Of a stretch of DNA of 32,786 bases, positions 1 to 8,538 are shown in pieces. Every line of letters begins with the position of its first letter. Positions within the stretch are counted from its first letter, which is position 1. Location of the stretch: positions 1 to 32,786 of the forward strand of contig JAWOJF010000110.1 of assembly GCA_046481785.1 (NCBI GenBank). Reading direction: 5' to 3'. Under the pieces are notes generated by a model. The model was not told the origin of the DNA. It did not search any database and was given only the letters and a program-made list of their open reading frames with translations. The position numbers and the translations under genes are program-made. Source of the DNA: JAWOJF01 sp046481785 (GTDB lineage Bacteria > Bacteroidota > Ignavibacteria > Ignavibacteriales > Ignavibacteriaceae).

Positions 1-706
1 GGGCTTTTAGTGAAATATCATCAGCAATATCAAGCAAAATATTTCTTTGAATGTTAGCAGTTATAAGATCAAAGTCTTTTTCAGCTATATCTTTTAACAC
101 ACCAAGCTTTACAGAAAGTTTATCTTCAACATTATTTAGAGCTGCATTCTCCATACCATTATTAAGACACCACTCATCGTTATCAACCGCAACAGCAGAA
201 GCGGCACCAAGTTTTAATGCTGCTATTGCCAGTACACCTGTTCCTGACCCGATATCAAGAACCTTCTGCCCGGCTGCAGTATATTTTTCAAGAAGCTGTA
301 AAACCAGTTTGGTGGTCTGGTGTTCACCTGTTCCGAAAGACATCTTTGGATCAATAGTAATTACTATTTCATTTTTTTTAGGTTTATATTCTCTGAATGT
401 AGGTTTTATTACTATTCTATCAGATATTTTTATAATACTAATTGATGCTTCCCATTCCATGTTCCAGTTTCTATCTGTAAGTATGTTTTCTTCAACACTA
501 TAATTGTGCAGGAGGTTCTGAGCTTTTATTTTTTCCAGTTCTTCTTTTACCAGATCAATGCTGACCGTGCTCTTCTCAGTTGCATAAACATGGATGCAGT
601 TTACATCTTCATACAAACCTTCAATCTCAAGCTCCCATAAAATACTGCTTATAATTTCTGTGTTAAACGGCTCTGCTGTAATTGTGTATTCTTTATATCT
701 TTTCAT
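1..706 (-). CDS. prmA: Ribosomal protein L11 methyltransferase PrmA (3' end cut by window edge)
   Basis: SAM-dependent methyltransferase that modifies ribosomal protein L11 in the cytoplasm. The translation from the ATG at 706 gives 235 residues before the left edge of the window. It has an N-terminal PrmA-specific region, then the diagnostic run DPKMSFGTGEHQTT (from about residue 119), SAM motif I (VLDIGSGTGVLAIAALKLGA), an acidic post-I position (AVDND) and the catalytic-loop type motif ITANIQRNIL. Full-length family members are usually somewhat under 300 residues, so the missing part should be only the C-terminal strand region. It is the last minus-strand gene seen here, 50 bases downstream of the M28 gene, and may be co-transcribed with it. 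Identification is by family motifs; no active-site residue is missing in the visible part. Confidence 0.95.
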   Translation of the reverse strand, partial: MKRYKEYTITAEPFNTEIISSILWELEIEGLYEDVNCIHVYATEKSTVSIDLVKEELEKIKAQNLLHNYSVEENILTDRNWNMEWEASISIIKISDRIVIKPTFREYKPKKNEIVITIDPKMSFGTGEHQTTKLVLQLLEKYTAAGQKVLDIGSGTGVLAIAALKLGAASAVAVDNDEWCLNNGMENAALNNVEDKLSVKLGVLKDIAEKDFDLITANIQRNILLDIADDISLKA

Positions 707-756
707 GTTTTTTTTTGCAAAAGTGACATCTTTATAAAAAGATATCATCTTCCCCG

Positions 757-1740
757 TTAATTAAAATGAAGTGAATAAATTAATTTAGTTAAAACGTTTC
801 CCACTTGCTGCAGAGTTTCTGCACTTATATTTTCCATATTGTCTTTATCTGTGTGCCAGTAGTTTCTTCTTTTGTTTGATGTATCGGCGCCAATCAGTTC
901 AAGGTCAATAATATCTATGGTTCTTATTCCAGCCTGGTTTAAAGGCACATGATCATCATAAATTTCACCAGCTTCCCTGTTAACAAAAAGATCTGCGCCT
1001 GATTGAGAGGCTAAATTCCATATCATGTTAACAATATCGGGGGCATATTTACGGGACTGCCCCTCCCGGGGAAAAAAAGCTTCCTTATCACCAACCATAT
1101 CAAGTAAGATCCCAAAAACAGGTTTATAGTTATTCAGATTAGCAGCAAAGTACTTTGAGCCGATACAGAAATTACTGAGGTCGTTTCTATACCCGTAATC
1201 TTCACCATCAAAGAGTACAATATCAACTCCATAAGATAGGTTATTTTCCTTTAATAAACGTGCAATCTCCAGCAGAACTCCAACACCGCTTCCGCCGTCA
1301 TTTGCTCCCGGGATAGGAAGTTTTTGTTTGGATGTATCTTCAGCCTCTTCAGCACGGGGGCGTGTATCCCAGTGAGCCGATAACATTATTCTGTTCTTTG
1401 CATCAGGATTAAACTTTGCAATTATATTGGTAAGTTCCAGAGTTTCGTTATATCCCGGGTAAGTAAAACTCTGAAGGATAACCTCACCTGCATATTTTGT
1501 AAGTTCATTCCTTAAATAAAATAAACCCTGCCGGTGCCCCGGAGAACCCGGATTCCGCGGACCAAATGAGACTTGCTTTTCTATATACTGATAAGCATTT
1601 TCAGAGTTGAATAACGGCACTGAATTACCAGGCTTCAGTTCGTAAAGAGGTTTCTGTGCAGTTTCCGTATCTGTTTTTCCGCATGAATAAAATAAAAAAG
1701 GAATTATCAAAAGAATAAATAATAAGATTTTTTGAATCAT
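757..1740 (-). CDS. M28-family lipoprotein, probable glutaminyl-peptide cyclotransferase
   Basis: Zinc enzyme of peptidase family M28. The closest match I recall is the Bacteroidota glutaminyl cyclase (QC) type, which turns N-terminal Gln of exported proteins into pyroglutamate. Residues 1-20 are a lipoprotein signal ending in FYSC (lipidated Cys20), so it should sit in the envelope. Candidate metal and catalytic residues are all present: H123 (HWDTRP), D148 (GANDGGSG), E180/D181 (FDGEDYG), D214 (LLDMVGD) and H296 (YWHTDKDNMENI). The DDHVPLNQAG run and the terminal YWHT..DN..EN block fit QC-like M28 proteins better than generic aminopeptidases. It starts at an ATG and follows the methyltransferase gene with a 54-base gap. 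An M28 aminopeptidase cannot be excluded from motifs alone. See the finding on Gln at +1 in exported proteins. Confidence 0.82.
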   Translation of the reverse strand: MIQKILLFILLIIPFLFYSCGKTDTETAQKPLYELKPGNSVPLFNSENAYQYIEKQVSFGPRNPGSPGHRQGLFYLRNELTKYAGEVILQSFTYPGYNETLELTNIIAKFNPDAKNRIMLSAHWDTRPRAEEAEDTSKQKLPIPGANDGGSGVGVLLEIARLLKENNLSYGVDIVLFDGEDYGYRNDLSNFCIGSKYFAANLNNYKPVFGILLDMVGDKEAFFPREGQSRKYAPDIVNMIWNLASQSGADLFVNREAGEIYDDHVPLNQAGIRTIDIIDLELIGADTSNKRRNYWHTDKDNMENISAETLQQVGNVLTKLIYSLHFN

Positions 1741-1794
1741 AATTTCATCTGTAAAAACAATAATTTTAATATGAATTTGTTCCGGAGAAACAAA

Positions 1795-2535
1795 TTACTT
1801 TTTCTTTAACACAATAGTAATACCGCTCTTAAATGCGCCGGGTAATAAATTTGTAAATGCCGTATAGATTTTCTCTACTATATTTGCAGCGCCGAAATAA
1901 TTTTTATACTTAAATGAATCCACTGTAAATCCTGATTTTTCGCTTATGCTAATTAGCTCCTTCAAAGTATATTCTCTAAAATGTCCCGGGTTATCAGAAT
2001 TTTCTCTGATCATTTGAAAAGGATTTTTTCCAAACAGCATTAATATCCTGTTTTTTAATGCCGCTGCATTTGGAGTTTGAATAACAAGGCTGCCTCCCGG
2101 TTTTAAACATGTTTGTAAAAAGCCGAGAACTAAAGTTGGAGCAGTATACAGGTGCTCAAGCACTTCAGCCAAAATAATTATATCACAATGCGGAATATTC
2201 ACCCATTTCTCCGGGAATTGTGAATCATTTAAATTAAAAAAGAAAAAACGGTCTTTCTCCAACTGTGTCTGTGCCGGCAGATGGCCGCCCCGGCTTTTTT
2301 CATGTTCCAAACCCAAAGAAATAATTGTATCTGCAGGAAATGATTTTTCCAGGATCTTAGTAAAGATAGAGGGGCCGACATCAAGTATGCGGAGATTTGC
2401 TTCCGGTAATTTAACACGGATATCCTGCACTACATTAAGAAGGAACTGGTACCTGTGTGTATGTACCCGGAGATACTGCTTTGCATCTTCATTTAAATCT
2501 TCCAAAGGAAAATAATTTTTTATGAAGTTATTCAT
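1795..2535 (-). CDS. Class I SAM-dependent methyltransferase, substrate unknown
   Basis: A Methyltransf_11/23-like protein of 246 residues. Motif I is ILDVGPS with an atypical PS in place of the usual GxG ending. It is followed by DIIILAEVLEHLYTAP, the 'VLEH' acceptor-strand motif, and by LKPGGSLVIQTPNAAALKNR, the hallmark of small-molecule or lipid/sugar methyltransferases of this fold. The segment NPGHFREYTLKELISISEKSGF is also common to this group (UbiG-like and glycan-cluster enzymes). It overlaps the upstream HDAC-family gene by 4 bases (ATGA), implying translational coupling. No substrate can be read from the sequence, and the operon neighbours (deacetylase, peptidase) do not settle it. 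Confidence 0.8.
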   Translation of the reverse strand: MNNFIKNYFPLEDLNEDAKQYLRVHTHRYQFLLNVVQDIRVKLPEANLRILDVGPSIFTKILEKSFPADTIISLGLEHEKSRGGHLPAQTQLEKDRFFFFNLNDSQFPEKWVNIPHCDIIILAEVLEHLYTAPTLVLGFLQTCLKPGGSLVIQTPNAAALKNRILMLFGKNPFQMIRENSDNPGHFREYTLKELISISEKSGFTVDSFKYKNYFGAANIVEKIYTAFTNLLPGAFKSGITIVLKKK

Positions 2536-3476
2536 TGATTTAATATCTGCAGATGTGCATAAACAGATTTTGGAAGCGCCTCCAGATTATAACCCCCTTC
2601 AAGAACTGAAATAATGCCTATGCCGTTTTTATCCGCAAAGTTTTTCAGTTCACTTGTCATAATACTAAAATCATCTTCAACAAGCTTCATTTGTGCAAGC
2701 GGGTCATCCTTGTGAGCATCAAACCCGGCTGAAATAAATAATAACCCGGGATTAAATTTTTCCAAAGCCGGTATAATCTGCTCTTTAAAAATTTTATGAT
2801 AAACCCCGCCGCCTGTACCGGGGGGGAGCGGAAAGTTTATTGTAAACCCCTCACCTTCACCTCTCCCCTTTTCATTTTCTTTACCTGTTCCGGGATATAA
2901 AGGAAACTGGTGGAGACTGATAAATAAAACATCCGGTGATCCATAAAATATTTCCTGAGTGCCGTTACCATGGTGTACATCAAAATCAACTATTGCAGCT
3001 TTGTTTATTTCTTTTTTCTCCAGGGCATATTTTGCGCCAATTGCAACATTGTTGAAAAGACAAAATCCCATTGGTCTGTCTGTTTCTGCATGGTGCCCCG
3101 GCGGTCTCATTAGGCTGACCGCATACTTATTTTTATTCTCAAGGATAAGATCAACCGCTTTAATAACACTCCCTGCGGCAAGAAGTGCCGGAAGCAGAGA
3201 ATCACTATCAGCGTAAGTATCTTCATCAAGCATTCCGCCGCCGTTTGCTATTACACTTTTTACATACTCAAAATGACGGGCAGAATGAACCATCAAAATC
3301 TGTTCATCGGCTGCAGGTGAAGGTGCATATATATCAACCAGTTCCAAAAAAGATTTTTCTTTAAGGTAATTTAATATTGATGTGAACCTGTCCGGATTTT
3401 CGGCATGATATAGAGCAGGTTTATGCATACTGCATTTTTCATCATATATTAAAGCAAGTTTTTTCATGCTGATCAT
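2532..3476 (-). CDS. HDAC-family (class II/AcuC-like) deacetylase
   Basis: Zinc amidohydrolase of the arginase/deacetylase fold. All core residues are visible: tandem His128-His129 (RPPGHHAE), zinc ligands D166 and H168 (VDFDVHHGNGTQ) and D253 (SAGFDAHKDDPL), and Tyr297 in EGGYNLEAL. At 314 residues it has the usual length of bacterial HDAC-like proteins, which act on acetylated proteins, polyamines or other acyl-amides. The first ATG (3476) overlaps the stop of the upstream dacB-like gene as ATGA; the second in-frame ATG, three codons later, is an alternative because neither has a clear Shine-Dalgarno sequence. It lacks a signal peptide, so it is cytoplasmic. The physiological substrate is unknown; nothing in the operon points to acetoin metabolism. 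Confidence 0.9.
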   Translation of the reverse strand: MISMKKLALIYDEKCSMHKPALYHAENPDRFTSILNYLKEKSFLELVDIYAPSPAADEQILMVHSARHFEYVKSVIANGGGMLDEDTYADSDSLLPALLAAGSVIKAVDLILENKNKYAVSLMRPPGHHAETDRPMGFCLFNNVAIGAKYALEKKEINKAAIVDFDVHHGNGTQEIFYGSPDVLFISLHQFPLYPGTGKENEKGRGEGEGFTINFPLPPGTGGGVYHKIFKEQIIPALEKFNPGLLFISAGFDAHKDDPLAQMKLVEDDFSIMTSELKNFADKNGIGIISVLEGGYNLEALPKSVYAHLQILNQ

Positions 3477-4894
3477 TTATAATTTACCAGGATATTACAT
3501 ATCTGATCCTGGAACCGCAATACTGCGGAAGTGTTTTTAACATGATTTTGAATTAAAACAGAAAAGGCAATTATACTTCCGTTTTTTGAAGTAAGATAAC
3601 CTGACAGGCAGCTTACCCCGCTTAATGTTCCTGTTTTAGCATGAACATTACCTTCAGCAGGTGTATTCTTCATTCTGTTTTTTAATGTACCGTCTATTCC
3701 GGCTATTGGGAAAGAATTATACAAACGGCCGTATAATTCGGGATGCTGAGAATACATATATTTTAATACTGCCAAAATTAATTCTGCAGACACTAAATTA
3801 TAGTGAGAAACTCCTGAACCGTCAACTATCCGGTATTGAGAAGGTTTTAATCCTGTAAGTATAATAAGACTGTCAATAAGTTTAATACCGTTCTCAGCAG
3901 TTGCAGGTTTGCCGGAATATTTTTCAGAAAGTCCCCGCAGTACCATTTCAGCACTAAGATTATCACTTTCTTTATTAAGAGATACCAGGATACTATCATA
4001 TAGACGGTTGAATGAATACAGAAACTCTGCATCGGAAGGAGAATCAAATATTCTTATACTGCCTGTTAATCTTATTCCAGCTTTATTCAGTTTTTCCTTA
4101 AACAATGTTAGAAAATAGAGTTCGGGTTTATACATATTGAGTTTTACAACTTTTCTATCATATTGTTTTAAGCTGCCTTTTACAATAATTGTATTTTTTC
4201 TGTTTAGCCAATCCCTGTCGATGGTTAATGTGTTAGTATCAGAAAGAGCAACAGTTGTACCGTCATTTTCAATATCAACATAATTTGTTTCAGGCTGTAT
4301 AGTGAGGGTAACAGGCAATTCCGGGTTAGTACCATTTGCCGAAACAACAAGAGAATTTTTATTTATACTTAAGGCGGAGAGATAAGGTGCATCTATAGAA
4401 GGATCATCATCCCACATCCAGCCCTTTCCCCAAAAAAGGCTGTCCGTCATGGAAACATCTCCAAAAAGATTTCCCAAAATTTCTTTTATCCCCAGAGCAG
4501 AAATTGCAAATACCAGTGAATCAAGGTCATCACCGGTAAAATCAGGATCGCACCCGCCTGAGACAAACAGATCGCCATACAAAGTTTCGTTAATTATTTT
4601 GCCGGTATAAAAAAGCTTTGTCTGAAACAGGTAATCACCACCGAGGAAAATAAGTCCTGCGGCAGAAGAAAGTATTTTCATATTAGAGGCAGGATGCAGC
4701 AGCATTTTATTATTTTTTTGATAAAGAATTTTTTGCTGTGTTAAATCATAAACATCAACAGCGGCAAGAGTTGATTCAAAAAAATTACCGGAGAGTAAAT
4801 TATCAAGTTTCGCCTGCAGGGTTTCCACATTCTGCTGGGCAGTTATAAAACTTGTCAGAAGAATAAACAGAAGAAGAATAAATTTTTTTTTCAT
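3473..4894 (-). CDS. dacB: PBP4-type D-alanyl-D-alanine carboxypeptidase/endopeptidase (peptidase S13)
   Basis: Low-molecular-mass penicillin-binding protein that trims or cleaves peptidoglycan cross-links in the periplasm. A cleavable signal peptide covers residues 1-19 (ITA|QQ). The three penicillin-binding motifs are present and correctly spaced: S70-N-M-K73 (HPASNMKIL), S310-D-N312 (KESDNLSAEM) and K420-T-G (HAKTGTLSGVS). The long insertion between motif 1 and motif 2 is the hallmark of the PBP4/DacB (S13) family, and 473 residues is the normal size. The predicted mature N terminus is Gln, fitting the Bacteroidota 'Q-rule'. It is coupled by overlap to the deacetylase gene downstream. The gene symbol follows the family; it could be one of several paralogues. 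Confidence 0.93.
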   Translation of the reverse strand: MKKKFILLLFILLTSFITAQQNVETLQAKLDNLLSGNFFESTLAAVDVYDLTQQKILYQKNNKMLLHPASNMKILSSAAGLIFLGGDYLFQTKLFYTGKIINETLYGDLFVSGGCDPDFTGDDLDSLVFAISALGIKEILGNLFGDVSMTDSLFWGKGWMWDDDPSIDAPYLSALSINKNSLVVSANGTNPELPVTLTIQPETNYVDIENDGTTVALSDTNTLTIDRDWLNRKNTIIVKGSLKQYDRKVVKLNMYKPELYFLTLFKEKLNKAGIRLTGSIRIFDSPSDAEFLYSFNRLYDSILVSLNKESDNLSAEMVLRGLSEKYSGKPATAENGIKLIDSLIILTGLKPSQYRIVDGSGVSHYNLVSAELILAVLKYMYSQHPELYGRLYNSFPIAGIDGTLKNRMKNTPAEGNVHAKTGTLSGVSCLSGYLTSKNGSIIAFSVLIQNHVKNTSAVLRFQDQICNILVNYK

Positions 4895-4982
4895 GATTCT
4901 TGTGAAATTCAGTGTTCAGGAACAAACATGCCGGAATTACTGTGACCACATAGGTTGATGTTCAAGTTAGGAAGTATGTTTA

Positions 4983-6344
4983 TCAAAAATACTCTCTTAC
5001 TCTAAACTCTACGCCTATCTTTTCTTCAACTATCTGTCTTGCCTTTTCAATCTCAACAGTATCAAGTGAAACCACCGACATAACTACTTTTTCCACGTAA
5101 GTTTTTGCTTCTTTGGCAAAGGTAATCATCTCATTATACATCCTGGGCTCTACCTGCATAAGTCGGGAGTATTCTCTTGCATCGGCAGCATTAAGACTAA
5201 TCGAAACAACATCTATAACACCATGCAGTTCCGGTACAATATCTCTTTTATTTATAATATTTCCATGACCGTTTGTATCCAGCCTTGTTCTGCCGCCGTT
5301 CTGCTTAACATACTTTGCAATTTCCTTTACAACGTTCCATCTGATAGTAGGTTCACCGAATCCGCAGAAAACTATTTCTTTATACCCGGCGGGGTCCCCA
5401 ATTTCTTTGATATAAACTTCAGCGGGCGGTTCTTCATTTTTATCTATTTTAAGATTATACCCTTTTATTACAGGCTCTTCTTTCCTTCTGCAAAAAACAC
5501 AATCAGCATTACACCTGTTGGTAATGTTTATATAAAGTGAATTGCCTATCCTGTAAGTATAACTGGTATCAGGCATACTGCCAATACCATAAAGACGGAA
5601 TGCATTAAATGAAGTTATCCGGGCAATATCTTCAACAGACATTTTATGAATTTCTGCCAGTTGTTCCGCCACATATTTTACATAAGAGGGCTCGTTTCTT
5701 TTACCGCGAAAAGGCACGGGGGTCATAAATGGGGAATCAGTTTCAATCAGCAGATGCTCAGGAGTAATACCGGCGGCTATGCTTCGCAAACTTTCTGCAT
5801 TCTTAAAAGTAATATTACCTGTAAAGGAAATAAAATGATGCATTTTGATCAGATTCCGTGCGTCTTCAAGTGAACCATTAAAACAATGGAACTGTGCACG
5901 CAAACCGGTACCTGCATAAGAAGTTATTATCTTCATTACATCTTCATCGGCTTCCCTGTTATGGACTATTATTGGTAAGTCAAGTTTAAGTGCCAGTTCA
6001 ATCTGGTCTTTAAATGCTTCAATTTGTTTTTCTTTTGGAGAAAAATCATAATAATAATCCAGACCTATTTCACCTATTGCCACAATTTTTTTATGCTTTG
6101 CCAGCTCTTCAATCTGCGGTATAAATGATTTATCCCAGTCTTTAGTATCATGCGGATGAACACCTGCCGAGCCGTAGATGAAATCATATTTTTCTGTTAA
6201 GGCAATTGTCTGCTTTGCAGTTTCAATATCAGTAGCAGGAACAAGGATATAATCAACGGAGGCATCCCTGGCCCTGCGGATTACCTCATCCAGCTCGCCT
6301 TCAAAATTTTTATAAAACAAATGTGCATGCGTATCTGTGAACAT
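4983..6344 (-). CDS. TatD-family metal hydrolase fused to a TatD-linked radical SAM domain
   Basis: A two-domain fusion of 453 residues. Residues 1-255 are a complete TatD deoxyribonuclease-like TIM barrel with metal ligands H6 and H8 (DTHAHL), E92 (GEIGLDYYYDF), H128 (IIVHNRE), H153 (QFHCFNG) and D203 (IETDSPFMTP). Residues 265-453 are a compact radical SAM domain with the cluster motif C278-x3-C282-x2-C285 (NRCNADCVFC), a GGFGEPT-like motif (VFCGFGEPTIRW) and a DTNGHG strand. A stand-alone 'TatD-associated radical SAM' family is known next to tatD in other bacteria; here the two form one reading frame with no stop or frameshift at the junction near residue 258. The reaction of the radical SAM half is unknown; a nucleic-acid-related role is only inferred from TatD. 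Both halves keep all key residues, so both are probably active. Confidence 0.9.
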   Translation of the reverse strand: MFTDTHAHLFYKNFEGELDEVIRRARDASVDYILVPATDIETAKQTIALTEKYDFIYGSAGVHPHDTKDWDKSFIPQIEELAKHKKIVAIGEIGLDYYYDFSPKEKQIEAFKDQIELALKLDLPIIVHNREADEDVMKIITSYAGTGLRAQFHCFNGSLEDARNLIKMHHFISFTGNITFKNAESLRSIAAGITPEHLLIETDSPFMTPVPFRGKRNEPSYVKYVAEQLAEIHKMSVEDIARITSFNAFRLYGIGSMPDTSYTYRIGNSLYINITNRCNADCVFCRRKEEPVIKGYNLKIDKNEEPPAEVYIKEIGDPAGYKEIVFCGFGEPTIRWNVVKEIAKYVKQNGGRTRLDTNGHGNIINKRDIVPELHGVIDVVSISLNAADAREYSRLMQVEPRMYNEMITFAKEAKTYVEKVVMSVVSLDTVEIEKARQIVEEKIGVEFRVREYF

Positions 6345-6372
6345 TAAATTTCCGGTTTATTACTTAATTAAT

Positions 6373-8538
6373 CTAAAATAATACTTCAGCACCAATAGAT
6401 ATGTTCCTTAGCGGTTCGAGATTTCCGATAAGTTCAACATAGTTATAATTTAAAGCATTTTTAACAGTCAGAAATAATCTAAGAGGCAAGTTAGAATTTG
6501 CAAAATTGTATCCGGCTCTCAGGTCAAGCACAAATACATCATCTCTTAATTCCCCGTCAGGCACAAGCCCAAGATCGATTAATTCATTATCTATTTCTTC
6601 AACCCTGCTCCAGTATCTGAAATCTGCCCCGGCACTAAAGGATTCCATGGTATAATCCAGACCAGCAGAAGTTATATGCCGCGGCCTGTATTTTAATGCT
6701 CTCCGTTTTTCTATATCTCTTGTCCACAAATAAGTATAATTAACCGATAATTTCAAATTTTTAAATAAAGAAATGCCGGTGTTTAGTTCATATCCCTGTA
6801 TTCTTGCACGAGTAACATTATCAAAAAAGATGAGCCCGTCATTTAGATCAACACCCGGCTCAATAAAATCATAAAATTCATTCTGAAAAACGGCGGCGTC
6901 AATATTAAGCCAGTTTAACGGCTGGTAGTTAAATCCGAATTCCACACTTAAATTTGTTTCCGGTTTAAGATCCGGATTAGGTTTTATAACTATACCGCTT
7001 GCATTAGTAGAAGTGAATGCTTCGGAAAGAGTAGGAGAACGAAAACCGGTTCCTACAGAGCTGCGCAGTATTAAGTTATCAGACAAGTTATAATTTAAAC
7101 CAAGTTTAGGTGAAAAGTTACTGAATGAATCAATCGTATCAAGTTCAGTATAATCAAACCGGGCACCGATACTTAACAACAGCGGAATTGAAAAATGAAT
7201 ATCAGCCTGGGTATAAATCCCTGCAGCTTTTGAATCATGCACGCCAAAAATATTGGAATTAACATCGGCATAAGATGCTTCAACTCCTGAAATTATTACC
7301 ATATTACTATTCAGCAGGTAGGTACTTTGAATTTCACCCCGGATAAGATCTGTTTTAGAATTATTAGCAGATACTGTCTGATCTCTCCAGTGAGTGTTAT
7401 AATAACTTGCTCTTATATTAAGGAAAAAGGTTTCACTCATAAGGGTTTTGTATGCCGCCCCAAACATGTACCTGTTGGAAGCAACTCTTTGTCCCTGATC
7501 TGCGTCAGGCGGAACAAGTACATTGTGAGAATCCTTCCAGTATAAATAATTACCATTCCTCTGGTTAATGGAATTAAAAATTAAATTTAATGAAGAAACT
7601 GCAGAGAAATTATAAACCCCTTTAAAAGAGCCGATATACCGGTGATAAAAACCGCTTTGCCTGTACCCCTCATCTTCAAGACGGGTTAAGCCGGCTGAAA
7701 AATCAAACTTATCTATACTGTTGCTGTGAGAAAGAGTAAAGCCGTTAAATTTCCTGTATTCCCCTGACCAGTCCCACTCAGAGTATGAAGGTTTATCGTA
7801 AACACCAAATAACGCCCTGATATATGTCTGTGGTTCTTTTGTTATACTATTTGTAATAATATTGATAACACCGCCTATTGCAGAAGAACCGTATAACGAA
7901 CTTGCGGCACCCTTAATTACCTCAATGCGTTTAATCTGGTTCACAGGAATTATCTGCCAGATTATTTCACCCGTGTCGCCAGTATAATAAGGTATTCCGT
8001 CAATGGCCAGTAAAACTCTTGTACCTGCCCCCCTGCTGTAGCCGCTTGAACCTCTTATGCTTACCTGGTCATCTGTCATATTTATACCGGGGATATACCT
8101 CATAGCTTCTTCAACATTGGAAATGTTTCTTCTTATAATTTCTTCTGCAGGCATAATTTCAGCACTAACAGGAAGTTCAGAAATATTTTGTTCATACTTT
8201 CCTGCGGAAACAATAACCTGTTCGGATTCAACTGCTTCACTGCTTAAAATAATATTGAGTAATAAATTATCATTAATAATTTCAATATTTCTTAACTCTT
8301 CCCTATAACCTATAAAGGAATACTTTACCGTGTAACTGCCGGGTAGAAGATTATTAATTATGTAGGTCCCGTCATGCTCAGATGCAGTTCCTGTTCCGGT
8401 TTCAAGTATAATTATATTCACGCCTGCAAGAGATATATTACCATCGCCTGTAACCCGTCCGGAAATATTATACGTTTGAGCAAAGGTTAACCCAATAGTA
8501 AAATGAATGGATATGAGAATTACAATTAAATTCTTCAT
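6373..8538 (-). CDS. TonB-dependent outer-membrane receptor with carboxypeptidase-like N-terminal domain
   Basis: 721-residue outer-membrane transporter. Signal peptide 1-20 (TFA|QT), a CarboxypepD_reg/CNA-B-like domain at about 22-100 (ISGRVTGDGNISLAGVNI...GSYTVKYSFIGY), plug domain at about 115-230 with the typical run RIEVIKGAASSLYGSSAIGGVINIIT, then a 22-strand-type barrel with the GFRSPTLSEAF and KPNPDLKPETN motifs and a terminal Phe (AEVLF). It is too short for a SusC protein and there is no SusD neighbour, so a metal/siderophore or corrinoid receptor of the FepA/BtuB/CirA kind is more likely. A GGAGGA ribosome-binding site lies inside the end of the upstream lipoprotein gene, whose stop codon overlaps the ATG by one base (TGATG). 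The substrate is not readable; I saw no Fur-type site or B12 riboswitch upstream. Confidence 0.93.
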   Translation of the reverse strand: MKNLIVILISIHFTIGLTFAQTYNISGRVTGDGNISLAGVNIIILETGTGTASEHDGTYIINNLLPGSYTVKYSFIGYREELRNIEIINDNLLLNIILSSEAVESEQVIVSAGKYEQNISELPVSAEIMPAEEIIRRNISNVEEAMRYIPGINMTDDQVSIRGSSGYSRGAGTRVLLAIDGIPYYTGDTGEIIWQIIPVNQIKRIEVIKGAASSLYGSSAIGGVINIITNSITKEPQTYIRALFGVYDKPSYSEWDWSGEYRKFNGFTLSHSNSIDKFDFSAGLTRLEDEGYRQSGFYHRYIGSFKGVYNFSAVSSLNLIFNSINQRNGNYLYWKDSHNVLVPPDADQGQRVASNRYMFGAAYKTLMSETFFLNIRASYYNTHWRDQTVSANNSKTDLIRGEIQSTYLLNSNMVIISGVEASYADVNSNIFGVHDSKAAGIYTQADIHFSIPLLLSIGARFDYTELDTIDSFSNFSPKLGLNYNLSDNLILRSSVGTGFRSPTLSEAFTSTNASGIVIKPNPDLKPETNLSVEFGFNYQPLNWLNIDAAVFQNEFYDFIEPGVDLNDGLIFFDNVTRARIQGYELNTGISLFKNLKLSVNYTYLWTRDIEKRRALKYRPRHITSAGLDYTMESFSAGADFRYWSRVEEIDNELIDLGLVPDGELRDDVFVLDLRAGYNFANSNLPLRLFLTVKNALNYNYVELIGNLEPLRNISIGAEVLF

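Noticed and set aside
51..503. Long open frame on the plus strand
   Set aside because: It is antisense to prmA, whose minus-strand frame has full family motifs through this region.
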